From assembly GCF_963678635.1 (NCBI RefSeq), contig NC_087065.1:39619430-39683429 (forward strand): a DNA stretch of 64,000 bases, read 5' to 3'. Source of the DNA: Symsagittifera roscoffensis (Eukaryota; Xenacoelomorpha; Acoela; Convolutidae). Of the stretch, positions 56,401 through 63,765 are shown piece by piece. Under the pieces are notes generated by a model. That model searched no databases, had not been told where the DNA came from, and saw only the letters and a program-made list of their open reading frames with translations. The stretch's first letter is position 1, and the number at the start of each line of letters is the position of its first letter. A program made the translations under genes and the position numbers.

Positions 56401-59400
56401 TTGAAACTTAGTATATCTAAAAACCTATCATTTTAGACTCTAATTCACTAAATAGTGTGTACAACTTGCCCTGGCTGCGATGACAATGACAGAATCATCT
56501 TCATAAGGTGTCGTGTGGGTTCTGGAAGTCAACTGTCCAAACGTGTTCAATCCCCCCAATGGACTACACTGGTCTGAAACAGAGACATGGTCTTCATTTC
56601 TGGTCCAATTCATCACTCACTAATATTTAGGCTCTAACCTCAACCCAGGTGCGGATTTAGAATCTTTAATATAGGAGGGAGTGCTCCAAAAAAATTTAAT
56701 CACTTGCGTTGCACAACAAATATAGCGTCGCAAACTAAACTTCAGAGAAGAGACGAAGGCCGAAGAAAAATTCCATTTTTTTGAAAAAATAATTAAACTC
56801 ATCTACCAAAATTTTCATATCTTAGTCTTGATTTTGTCTTGAATAGAGCTTCTTCATGAGAAAACATACCAATTCAGACAATTGAATGCTAATTGAGCAT
56901 CGAAATAAAACTTACAAAGCGGTAACAAAGCCGAAAATACCTGAGCAGACATGCTAAGCGGGAAAAAATGGGCCTCAAATTTAGATAACAACCTTCTTTT
57001 GCTCATCAAATCAGCCAAAATGAGGCTGCTAAGCAGATTTAAACCACACAGGCGGTCTTCGGAAACACTAGCGAGAAAACAACAAAAAGGCAGCTCTATA
57101 AAAAATCAGAAAAATTAGAAAAAAGCCTCGAATTAGTTGAGCTTTCGATCTCAACTGGATTCAAGCCAGCGACCTCAAGATTTGCAGTATCACTTGCAGT
57201 ATAACACTGGCCACAAATAAAGCAGAGAACAGATGCTATGAAATTTTTAATGCTTGTGATTATAGCAACAGTGCCATTAAAAAAGATTTTTTATTAGCTA
57301 GCTAGGTTGGAAAAAGAAGAGAGCCATCCTAATTGACGAGAGACGGTAGTTTTCCGAAAACAGGAAAGCCCAAGAAATTGATATACTGAAAACGTAGTTG
57401 ATAAATTGACAACCGACGTAACAAACCTATTTCGATCACAGTAAGCTGCGCTTGTGTAAATAGAACGGGTAATGAAAAAGCAGATAGGTTCAAAAATTGT
57501 CGGTTAGCTGACAAAAACAGAGATTTGGAAATAGCCACCAATTTAATCACCCTGTGTACGAAACTAGTCACGGGAAAAAATAGGGGAGTTTTTATTGTAC
57601 TGTTGTTTGAAACAAATAGCTTTTTCCGGCAAATTTCAAGCACATGCTATCAAAAAACCATAAAGTAGCCCCAAAAGTGTCACCAATATTTGCGACTTAG
57701 GTTGGATAAAAGAATAGGCGTACTACAACACTACGCTCGCTAAAGCTGGCTTAAAAAGAAAGTGAATCATTTTCCGAATTTTTTAAATACCATTAATGAG
57801 ATCCTTAAATGCAAAAAGCACTGCAGGTGAACTATTAAAACACGGAGGCGAAGCGGAGCTTCGCATCACTTGCGATACAAAAATGTAAAATGTATGACTA
57901 TGATTACTAGCAAACGAAACTACAATTCAACATTTGAAAGAAACCTTCAATAAAATCGTTTTAAGTCAAGTTTTTTGTCAAGTTTAGGTTATAAAAATTG
58001 CAAAAAGGGACACAAAAATCCGGAAATAAAAACTTCCTGGACCGATAGAAACTTAACAAAAAATCTTTCAAAAAAGATAAACTTTTTTGCGGGACCCAAA
58101 CTTACAAAAACTAGCAGACACGAAAGTCTAGAATATTCGAAAACTTTCAGTCGTCTCAAGCATGAGTGTTACCACGGCACTAAATGCACAGAAGACTCCT
58201 TGAATTTATAAAGAAAACAACTTACAGAAAATTTTAACACAGAGGCGAAGATGCACAAGCAAAAATATGACCGATAGCGCAACTGGGAAAACTGGATGAA
58301 TCAAAGTTTGAGTCTACAAAATTTATTGCGTGACACACGCCAATTATGAGTCTATATAATTGCAAAGTGACGCAAGGCAATTATGACGCATTAACAGTAC
58401 CAGTCAATTTGAAAAAAAAATTTACCAAATAACATGCCTCAATTTAGAGAGCGGACGCACTTCAACTAGTATACGGAAAAAGTTCATTAAAAACATCCGA
58501 CCCTGTCCAAGTTCGAACCCCCTTATTTTGTTGCGGGTCTCCTTGCCTATCTCTACGCTACAGATCCATGATACCTTGAAGTTAAAGTGCTATGTTAATA
58601 TCCTTAGCATTGGCTGTACTAAATAGCTGGTTATTAATCAAAATGAACACTTTCAAAATGAACACATTTTTCGCAATAAAATATGCGTCGCATCAATATT
58701 TGCTACTTAGGCTGGAAAAAAAAGAGAGTTCATATTATAACACAAGCTTTGCTTAAGTAATGACACAAGCTTTGCTTGTGTAATGAAGAAAAAATGAAGC
58801 TGGAAAAAATCAATCAATAGCAAAAAAAATAGGCAAAACTTCTTGGAACTCAATTACTTGCCCAAAGCCGAAATACACTGAAATGTTTTTTATTCGATTA
58901 AAAAGCATGCCCGCTTTTTAGGCAAATTTGATGCTGCTGTAACTAAGCCGACAGAAAAAAGCAAACAAACAGAAGGCCGACATAGATGTTTAGACGCGCG
59001 GACATTTTCCGCTTACAAAAAAAAACAAAGGATTCTAACCATTGACCTTTCTCTTTAAGCAGGTGCGTTACCTCTTCGCAATATGCGCGAATTAACGTCT
59101 GATTTTTGATATCATATGAACCAAAGGTTAAATGACTCAAGTGATTCTGTTATACCAGTTGTTAACCCGAGATAAAAAGAAAATAAATAGCAAAAAATAG
59201 GCAAAACTTCTCGAAACTCAATTACTTGCCCAAAACCGGAATACACTGAAATGTTTTTTGATGCGAGTAAAAACATGCCCGCTTCTTCCGGTTTGATAAT
59301 GCTTGCTAATCGCAAACGTAAAAAAGTACTGAAAAGCCTTTCATCGGCTTTCTTGCGAAATAAATCAAGCAACGTGACCACAAACGAGTGTTTTAAGAAC

Positions 59401-61518
59401 CATTTTAGCCAAGTTGAAGGCTGAATTGAAAATACCAGACAGAACAAAAAAAATTTAAATTGTAGAATGATGTAGAAAATGATGAAAATGTCGACTTAAA
59501 AAGGTTAAGAAAACCTCATAATGACGATGCTAATGCAAACATACCTGTTGATGTCAAGTCTGCAGTGAGGGATCCAACGATTCTCGCCCTCTGACTCCGT
59601 CGCATACACACATCCGAGTTACCAGAAGAGTACTGGAAGGTATCGATTTTAACAGAGCACAGCGGATAACTGTCTTCCAATTTGCTCCTCGGCTCGTTGA
59701 ACTCATTGTAGCAAGAAAAGAGAGACTGTACGTCTGATTCAGAGGGCAGAAACACAACTGGGAACTCAAATGATTCATAGTAGAGACCACTGCCCACCGG
59801 ATTCCAAATAACTTCAGAAGGACAATGGCTGTCCTCACCTACAAATTATTATTATTATTATAAAGACTTCTCATACAAAAGTATGAAGGGAGTGATCCCT
59901 TTACAACAAAAGTTCGGAAAATTTCGGATTGGAGTTGCGGCAATTGATGCATAAGCAGGCAATTCTCCATTCTCCAAATATATGAATTGATTATATAAAT
60001 TCAATAAAAGCGAGAATAAGATAAGAAAAAAGAGTCCAGCGAAACAAAACTGTGGAAAGTGGGAGTCGAATCGCATAGTTCAGCTGAAATATCACGAGTC
60101 TTAGTCATATTGCCATTAAATTAATCTAATAGTGTTCAAAAAGTTGCTCACAACAATCATTCTATGTTAACCCACCTGAATTAAGCCAGCTGTTGGGACA
60201 TTGGTTGGCTGTCGAGAACTGGGAAAGAGGAAAAACCTCATTTTCGTCTGAAGAGATTTCTGGCGAGGTGGCGGTGGCGTTAGTACTTTGTGTCACTAGC
60301 ACTCCCTCCACTTTCCCACTTTCTCTCAGCTTCATCATCACTTCCCTGAGAATGACGAGCAAAACATCTCCCAATGAATTCACAATGCGCAGTGAAAAGT
60401 AACTAAGGCTTTAAGGCCCAAATGTAACACCAATATTTGCGACTTAGGTTGGAAAAAAAGAAGGTTCGTACAAATACACTCGCTTCGCAAGTGTGAATAC
60501 AAAATAAGAGGAAATTGCTAGAAAGGTACTAACTATCACAAGCTACTAGTTTGAATTAAGAGTTCAAAGATACATAACTGTATTCGGCAGCCATCAAAAA
60601 TCTATCGCTGAAGACGGTGAATAACACACACCCACTGGATCTCAAAACATTCATCTCCTAAATAAGTTGAAATACATACTCACCTGTTGAGTAAATTGAG
60701 TGAAGTGAGAATGGGCACATAAGACATGGCGAATCTACTACTACTCGTCAGCAACTCAACATCCTCCAATTTGTCCACTCGGAACAACACTCCAGATTGA
60801 CCTCCCAATTTGCTCTGACCTAAATTGGTTATTCGCTAAGTTCACTGCAATTATGCTAATATTTTGATTAACATGCTGATTTTAATTATCACACCAATGA
60901 GAAAAAATAACAATTCTCTGGCGCAGCAGTTTCTGATAATACTGGTCGAAAATAATCTAATGAAACTCAAAACTTTGTCTTTCTTCATTTACTGTTTTTT
61001 ATGAAGATAAAAGATTACATGAATTCACTAAAAAGCTGCAAAATGGGTAATAACTTGCTCTTAAATTATTCAAAAAAATGCAGATTGCGAGCGGAGTCTC
61101 ATTCAATGCTCCGTGTTTCATAAGAGCTTTTTCATATGATACCACACTTGATCCCCTACGAGCCATCCTTGAGGTACCTCAAACTCAAAGATTATGGTTC
61201 CTTCGAGTCAATTTAAAGTGGAACAAAAAACTACCAAAAATCGCAACTAAGTATGCAACATCACGCTACAGGTCGTTAAACTCAGAAGAATTGGTCAATT
61301 AAAACTCTTCGAGTCTCATTCTCATTGTTACGTAAGAAGAATTCGAACTTACAGCCCACCGCATGAGTGTAGTTTGACCTGCGAACGCATACATTGTCGA
61401 CACTTTCCAAAGATTTGTAGATGAGATCTCGAATCTTGTTCTCGTCTCTCAGGTTACCATAGACTAACACGCAGAAGCGCAAAAGGAGCAAACTCACTGA
61501 CTTCAATTTTTTCATCAT
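43929..61518 (-). CDS. NCSTN: Nicastrin, gamma-secretase subunit (12 coding exons)
   Basis: Joining 12 exons (listed separately) gives one open frame of 811 codons in which every phase matches. Nicastrin is the large type I glycoprotein of gamma-secretase. It gates access of short-ectodomain substrates to presenilin and acts in the secretory pathway and at the plasma membrane. It is recognised by YTHAVGC near the N-terminus, YYESFEFPVVFL, SDVCMRRS, PLGGLNTFGQLTSRTHTTP, SIRAVYDM, ITDHKGSFHN, PAWTESFW and the membrane segment followed by KSDTLF. Human nicastrin has 709 residues; the excess here is mostly a 69-residue tail after the membrane anchor. The introns are large and hold many mobile elements. 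Exon boundaries are inferred from splice signals, phase and family alignment. Confidence 0.93.
44490..45050. other. Nicastrin intron 11, left part
   Basis: Includes a truncated family C end at about 44920-45041 (ACAGAGGCGCAGCTAGAGC) and a piece of the family C body near 44815-44900. The family C copy is cut by the MULE insertion at 45051. Confidence 0.5.
45042..47414 (+). mobile_element. MULE transposon with FLYWCH finger, inserted in nicastrin intron 11
   Basis: A Mutator-like element of about 2.36 kb (45051-47405), flanked by identical 9-base duplications AATCTCACT at 45042-45050 and 47406-47414; MULEs make 8-11 base duplications. The terminal inverted repeats are at least 40 bases and carry the motif ACAATTCAGCC iterated four to six times at each end. 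On the left it lies in forward orientation near 45061-45145 and on the right as GGCTGAATTGT near 47309-47399. The single gene is transcribed antisense to nicastrin. Confidence 0.9.
45787..47158 (+). pseudogene. FLYWCH-MULE transposase with one frameshift
   Basis: The ATG at 45787 opens a frame giving MEFVISERGKKHLCLDGYRY. The rest of the FLYWCH finger (KWQC, then C and H-A-H ligands) and the whole transposase lie in the next frame, from about 45850 to 47158. The shift falls in a run of eight A at 45851-45858. MULE catalytic motifs are DGTF (about 46339, within CDGTFSVAPDVFYQVYTIHG), DFEAA (about 46511) and E in NALEAW (about 46896); CFFH (about 46573) is also typical. Apart from the shift the frame is open for over 430 codons. 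The lesion may be a real inactivation, an assembly error in a homopolymer or, less likely, programmed frameshifting. Confidence 0.85.
47415..48685. other. Nicastrin intron 11, right part
   Basis: Holds a family C body segment (about 47510-47800) and a full family A copy (47838-48367). The family C segment has a close paralogue at 48925-49560 in intron 10, where it is split by a hAT-like MITE. Confidence 0.6.
47838..48367 (-). mobile_element. Full-length dispersed family A element
   Basis: The reverse complement of the 29352-29884 copy, collinear throughout. It runs from AACAAGACTGCTCGTATC to AAAAGTCGGAACAA, with CGCGAAATATATCGCGCG in the centre near 48116-48136. Confidence 0.82.
48686..48846 (-). 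CDS. NCSTN: Nicastrin exon 11
   Basis: Acceptor TTTGTTGCAG and a strong donor GTAAGT. It encodes SRYVSIADLADTSSVLTIFR followed by YLFYYALREE and SSCQPASDTDG, aligned with the human [20 protein letters not shown] and REQCQDP region. Confidence 0.85.
49027..49479. mobile_element. Complete hAT-like MITE with 8-base target duplication
   Basis: The element occupies 49035-49471. Its ends are CAGGGGCGGATCTAG and the inverse of CAGGGGCGGATTTAG. It is flanked by GTTCAAAT at both 49027-49034 and 49472-49479, an 8-base duplication as made by hAT transposases. The inside has C and G runs and a B-box-like GGTTCGAATCC near 49404 but no ORF. A truncated relative lies at 26828-27184. Confidence 0.88.
49600..50870. 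other. Nicastrin intron 10, remainder
   Basis: Apart from scattered family C body words (for example AGAGTTTGCCTGCC near 49592), nothing was recognised between the MITE-bearing segment and exon 10. Confidence 0.4.
50871..50955 (-). CDS. NCSTN: Nicastrin exon 10
   Basis: A short exon of 28 codons plus one base, acceptor TTCTTGGTAG, donor GTAAAA. It encodes MEEYAYCLLVNVNCSIINSF, aligned with human LLYGFLIKANNSWFQSIL. It was found by phase and alignment; the identity of so short an exon is less certain than that of the others. Confidence 0.8.
51321..51522 (-). CDS. NCSTN: Nicastrin exon 9
   Basis: Acceptor GGCTTTTTAG and donor GTAGGA. The split codon gives S, then FYGDSFDVP, aligned with human YYQSIYDTAENINV, followed by KVSEFIATIVVRYSTKELND. 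The middle is poorly conserved, as expected for this part of the ectodomain. Confidence 0.85.
51750..52292 (-). mobile_element. SINE-like family C element
   Basis: On the minus strand the tRNA-like head at about 52292-52205 (GAGGTAACGTGGTTGCC, then GGTTTGAGTTCCGACC) is followed by a body shared with 40257-41097, and it ends with AAAGCTCCGCTTCGCTTCTG at about 51752-51771. It lies in nicastrin intron 8. Confidence 0.6.
52458..52657 (-). CDS. NCSTN: Nicastrin exon 8
   Basis: Acceptor TTATGCAG and donor GTACAG. It encodes HFPPSSLLSFLREKDTNADQ and VITDHKGSFHN, matching human LPPSSLQRFLRARN and LADHSGAFHN. Two bases are carried to exon 9. Confidence 0.93.
53028..53075 (+). repeat. tRNA-like B-box segment inside the MULE 5' region
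   Basis: GCCACGTGGCACAGTCAGTACG (A-box-like) about 55 bases before GTGAGTTCGAATCCCAAAT (B box). The spacing suits a SINE head inserted in, or captured by, the MULE. It is too degenerate to be a tRNA gene. Confidence 0.35.
53510..54911 (+). pseudogene. FLYWCH-MULE transposase with frameshift and premature stop
   Basis: The ATG at 53510 opens a FLYWCH finger (YAYYKKRE, WECE, C and H-E-H-M-H ligands), then the MULE core with IDGTFKSCPDNFYQVYTVHC (DGTF at about 54092). The frame is broken in a run of 15 C at 54249-54263. It resumes in the next frame with MMDFEMACIN (second D), CFFHFSQAIYRK and NALEGFH (catalytic E, about 54660). A TAA at 54810-54812 interrupts the C-terminus; in the same frame the typical end ANYKELDYLKAIAVN continues to TAG at 54909-54911. 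Two lesions make it probably inactive, though the C run may be an assembly error. Confidence 0.85.
55137..55723. other. Nicastrin intron 7, 3' part with family C body
   Basis: A family C body segment is visible at about 55180-55480 (CATAGCCAACTGACAG, CTTCGAACTTCGAAG, GATAGTGGAGTTTGCC). Three GAGTCTTCACTA-like short duplications lie near 55501-55540. Confidence 0.5.
55724..55921 (-). CDS. NCSTN: Nicastrin exon 7, DYIGS-motif region
   Basis: 66 codons, acceptor TACTTGAAG, donor GTTAGC. It encodes EFFDNSGSIRAVYDMSKGVF, aligned with the human [20 protein letters not shown]. The glutamate and the motif aspartate are kept, but the Y and I of DYIGS are N and S. Two N-glycosylation sequons (NAT, NAS) follow. 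Confidence 0.93.
56159..56317 (-). CDS. NCSTN: Nicastrin exon 6
   Basis: 53 codons, acceptor TTTGCAG, donor GTAATT. It encodes VDANSYFYSLDPLGTQAYAS and SVVFIAFDA. This is the start of the aminopeptidase-like fold, aligned with human LDSRSFFWNVAPGAES and MFVFFQGE. Confidence 0.92.
56470..56573 (-). CDS. NCSTN: Nicastrin exon 5 with a GC-AG donor
   Basis: Acceptor CTGTTTCAG. It encodes DQCSPLGGLNTFGQLTSRTH and DDSVIVIAAR. The frame joins exon 6 only if the donor is GCAAGT (AGG followed by GCAAGT), a non-canonical but well-known GC-AG class. No GT donor that keeps phase is available nearby. Confidence 0.88.
56574..57837. other. Nicastrin intron 4, 3' half
   Basis: Contains a family C body segment (about 56780-57060), a minus-strand tRNA-like head near 57165-57215 and a repeat word ACCAATATTTGCGACTTAGG near 57683 that recurs near 58690 and 60431. 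A CAGGTGCGGATTTAG near 56647 resembles the end of the hAT-like MITE, without a matching partner. Confidence 0.45.
57838..58575 (-). mobile_element. SINE-like family C element
   Basis: On the minus strand it begins with a tRNA-like head near 58575-58505 (TGTAGCGTAGAGATAGGC, then GGGGGTTCGAACTTGG) and ends at about 57838 with CGCAAGTGATGCGAAGCTCC and GCTTCGCCTCCGTG. It lies in nicastrin intron 4. Confidence 0.6.
58576..59544. other. Nicastrin intron 4, 5' half
   Basis: A segment near 58805-58930 (AAAAATAGGCAAAACTTCT, AATACACTGAAATGTTTTTT) is repeated near 59190-59290, so a local duplication of about 110 bases is present. A minus-strand tRNA-like head of family C type lies at about 59030-59100 (GCGAAGAGGTAACGCACC, GGTTAGAATCC). 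Confidence 0.6.
59545..59838 (-). CDS. NCSTN: Nicastrin exon 4
   Basis: Acceptor ATTTGTAG and donor GTATGT. It encodes EVIWNPVGSGLYYESFEFPV, PLCSVKIDTFQYSSG and SDVCMRRSQRARIVGS, which align closely with the human segments [20 protein letters not shown] and ATCMRRSS. The cysteines that form conserved disulfides of the ectodomain are kept. Confidence 0.93.
60176..60345 (-). CDS. NCSTN: Nicastrin exon 3
   Basis: Acceptor CATTCTCAG and donor GTGGGT. It encodes REVMMKLRESGKVEGVLVTQ and, after a Ser/Thr-rich stretch, STANQCPNSW. The latter aligns with the conserved SVQCPND of human nicastrin. Confidence 0.9.
60684..60819 (-). CDS. NCSTN: Nicastrin exon 2
   Basis: Residues 56-100. The acceptor is CCAATTTAG and the donor GTGAGT. 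It encodes CQSKLGGQSGVLFRVDKLED, matching the human [20 protein letters not shown] block, and then VELLTSSSRFAMSYVPILTS. This exon is too short and split to appear as an independent long frame. Phases match exons 1 and 3. Confidence 0.9.
61353..61518 (-). CDS. NCSTN: Nicastrin exon 1 (signal peptide)
   Basis: Residues 1-55. The start is the first of two adjacent ATGs (61518); upstream in frame there is only a TTG. MMKKLKSVSLLLLRFCVLVYG is a clear signal peptide with a basic head and leucine-rich core. YTHAVGC near the end matches the conserved human segment HQIGC. The donor is GTAAGT and one base is carried to exon 2. A five-codon upstream ORF precedes it (61534-61551). Confidence 0.9.
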
Positions 61519-61533
61519 GCCGATCAATTAAAA

Positions 61534-61551
61534 CTAGGTCCCAGGAGCCAT
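61534..61551 (-). other. Upstream ORF before the nicastrin start
   Basis: ATGGCTCCTGGGACCTAG lies between the splice acceptor at 61562-61563 and the nicastrin ATG at 61518. It encodes five codons and a stop. It could lower initiation at the main ATG. Confidence 0.4.
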
Positions 61552-61561
61552 GAACAATGGT

Positions 61562-61563
61562 CT
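61562..61563 (-). promoter_or_regulatory. Splice acceptor just upstream of the nicastrin ATG
   Basis: On the minus strand a T-rich tract, GACTTTCTTTTCAG, ends here 43 bases before the ATG. It can be a spliced-leader trans-splice site or the end of a 5' UTR intron. The distance to the POLR3D stop at 61822 is only about 260 bases. Confidence 0.5.
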
Positions 61564-61821
61564 GAAAAGAAAGTCAATCAAAAAATACAAGAAATGTCGA
61601 CGAATTTGTTGGGCTTCTTGGCGAAGTAAAAAAGTGTTAGGAATACAATTCATTTTTTATGGGCTCGATAACACTTCATTCAAGCAGCCTTGCTACTTGG
61701 TCTGAATAACTTAAGCTGATGTTTTTTGTTGAGTTAAATATTGTTTCAAAACAATCTCCACTAGGGTTCGTGGCGATTCATCTGCGTTAAGTGGAGCAAA
61801 GTAAGACAAGCACAAACCAAT
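61564..61821 (-). other. POLR3D-nicastrin intercistronic region
   Basis: About 260 bases without a coding frame. No canonical AATAAA is present on the minus strand; a weak CATAAA lies at 61656-61661. It ends in a T-rich acceptor tract at 61562. The layout is compatible with a bicistronic pre-mRNA or with a short separate promoter. Confidence 0.5.
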
Positions 61822-62808
61822 CTATTCCGTATTCTCTGTTTTTACAGAACTTAAAGATTGTTCATCGGAACTCGAACTTTCTTCTTCAAAAAGCAAGTCT
61901 TGGAAAAAGGGAGTGCATATTAACTGATTTTCAATATTCCCACAAAATTGCATTGTTTGGGCCACCTGATCTTGGCACAAGAGAGAAAAGGTAAGATTGT
62001 TGTCTTCGGTTGCCTCTTTGCAGTTCATCATTATTTTCTCTTCTTCAGAACCAAACACCATTCTCATAGATCCATCCTCCATTATCTCGAAAGAACCAAT
62101 GACACCTTCGTTCAAGTCTTTGATGTTCAATGCTTTTTGTGTTTCGGCTTCATTACTATGATCTCCATTATTTTTCTCAATTTCTTCCTTCTCGCCGGGT
62201 TGACATTGGGGTAAAGCAAAGGGAGTGAACGATGGAAATTGGAATAAATATAGCTTTTCATCAGCCGATCTATTATCACTTGCAGAAATAGATCTCTCGG
62301 CTAAATTCGAGGCACTTCCTACCAGACTTAAGGGACACTTTTCGTTCTTCAAGTCAGCAATGAAATTACCTGTCATAATATCATCCAGTGACTCGGTTTC
62401 CAGGCATTCAGCGATCATAACGTTTGCTGCCGATGACCCATCGCTTGTTGAACTTGACACGACTGACCCTTTAGTTCCACTTCCCATCTGCTGGCTGGCA
62501 ACTCCTTCAGAGAAAACACCCGAAGTTTGAATAAACTCCCTTTTGTTTTTGTCTTTCCAGTTTCGGTTACGATCCTTCTTTGCAAATTTGGGCGCATTCG
62601 ATTCTTTTGCCTGGATTTCAACAGGAACAGCCCGAGTAACGTTCAAATTCGGAACAAAAGACTTTTTCGTAGTCGCAGATTTAGCTGTTTCCAAAGTTGA
62701 CGCTCCGTCTATTGTTCCTTCAGTTGATGGCCCCTTTGCACGCCGCGAATTCAGATGCTTCAAGGACGGCAATCGCTTAGAGGTTTTTTCCCCTTCCCCG
62801 CTTTGCAT
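61822..62808 (-). CDS. POLR3D: RNA polymerase III subunit RPC4 (POLR3D), intronless
   Basis: 328 codons from the ATG at 62808 to TAG at 61822. A GTG at 62814 is in frame but the ATG follows a splice acceptor by five bases and is preferred. RPC4 heterodimerises with RPC5 on RNA polymerase III and acts in initiation and in termination-reinitiation, in the nucleus. Evidence: FVPNLNVTRAVPVEI near residue 52, a basic patch KKDRNRNWKDKNKRE, IQTSGVFSEG (human IQSHSIFEQG), LYLFQFPSFTPFALPQ (human LLFLQLPDTLPG), IKDLNEGVIGSFEIMEDGSM (human LADLTEGQVGKLLIRKSGRV) and IENQLICTPFFQDLL (human VKHKLVCSPDFESLL). It is shorter than human RPC4 (398), mainly in the linker. It lies directly upstream of nicastrin on the same strand. 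Confidence 0.93.
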   Translation of the reverse strand: MQSGEGEKTSKRLPSLKHLNSRRAKGPSTEGTIDGASTLETAKSATTKKSFVPNLNVTRAVPVEIQAKESNAPKFAKKDRNRNWKDKNKREFIQTSGVFSEGVASQQMGSGTKGSVVSSSTSDGSSAANVMIAECLETESLDDIMTGNFIADLKNEKCPLSLVGSASNLAERSISASDNRSADEKLYLFQFPSFTPFALPQCQPGEKEEIEKNNGDHSNEAETQKALNIKDLNEGVIGSFEIMEDGSMRMVFGSEEEKIMMNCKEATEDNNLTFSLLCQDQVAQTMQFCGNIENQLICTPFFQDLLFEEESSSSDEQSLSSVKTENTE

Positions 62809-62813
62809 TTTCA

Positions 62814-62815
62814 CT
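62814..62815 (-). promoter_or_regulatory. Splice acceptor five bases before the POLR3D ATG
   Basis: On the minus strand GATATTTTTCAG ends here and TGAAA ATG follows. A very short 5' UTR after a T-rich AG acceptor is typical of spliced-leader trans-splicing, though a 5' UTR intron is an alternative. Confidence 0.5.
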
Positions 62816-62967
62816 GAAAAATATCTTTCGCTGAACTTGAACTATCACAACGCTCACAGCCAAGGTATACCTTCAAAAAAACTTTGCGGATCAACTAAGC
62901 AAAACCACGCGCATTAAATATTGGGATATTGCAGACAAGAAAGACGTTTCGTAAAATACGAAAAATA

Positions 62968-63010
62968 TTACAGAGGCCAAGCGGAGCTTCGCAACTTTTG
63001 CGAAGCAAAA
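62968..63010 (-). repeat. Family C terminal fragment
   Basis: ACAGAGGCCAAGCGGAGC followed by TTCGCAACTTTTGCGAAGC is the family C 3' end word seen at 40257, 51752 and 57841. The rest of the element is not evident. Confidence 0.5.
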
Positions 63011-63414
63011 AAAAAACACCTTGCGGTACAAAATAGTGAATGAAAAAGAGGGACAGAAAAAAAAACAGGAATTAAGTACATGTCAGTGAAGTAAAGTAAT
63101 GCAAGTCAATACACTGAAGCGTGTTATCGGTGAATCATTGCGGCGTGCGTATAATGGTCTTTCTATGTTAATTGGGACTTTCTATTTTCATTGTCAATTG
63201 GGAAGCGTCATTGGAAAAACAAACGACACCGTTAGCTTTGAAATATCGCAAGCAAAACTGTTCCACCAATATCCTCTGGTTGTTCAAATTAGTTATGAGT
63301 CAAAAAAAATTTAATAAAAAAACGAAAGTTTTCGCTATAACTAGCATCATCAGGTATACGAACTAATACGCCCTAATTGTTGTGAGAAACTTATTAAATC
63401 GTTTCATACACTGA

Positions 63415-63765
63415 ATGTCATCACAACGCAACCGCATTGGATCAACGTCTGCTTGCAAATGTGACCACTGCAAAAGTAAAGTGAAACACGATGATGCTAC
63501 AGCTATTGGGTGTGAGAAATGAGGAAATTGGTTTCATGGAGCGTGTGTTTCTCTATCGGCTGACTAAGTATCATGGATGAGTAAAATCAAAAACTGCCTT
63601 TGGATTTGTGACAACTGCCTGGAAGTGGATATCTTCAAATAAGAATTTAAGTTTTGTACCATGTTTAACGAGGCAACTGATTTGATTAATAACATTAAGT
63701 CTACAGTTCTATCTACTGTTGAATGTGAATTACGGCGTATTTTTGAAAAATCCCTACCTGTGTAA
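63415..63765 (+). pseudogene. Decayed PHD-finger ORF1 of a non-LTR retrotransposon
   Basis: One frame from ATG at 63415 encodes a PHD-like zinc finger: CDHCKSKVKHDD, IGCEK, then a TGA where the fourth Cys is expected, GNWFHGACVSLSAD, a TAA, and KNCLWICDNC. It continues in the same frame, past another stop, with a short helical segment ending at 63765. PHD fingers of this kind occur in ORF1 proteins of non-LTR retrotransposons, so it is most likely a dead ORF1 fragment. Three in-frame stops rule out a working gene. A host PHD gene fragment is less likely, since there are no splice sites. Confidence 0.6.

Noticed and set aside
61519-61527. Nicastrin start nine bases upstream of the first ATG
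   Set aside because: The codon there is TTG. The first real ATG is at 61518 and already gives a good signal peptide.
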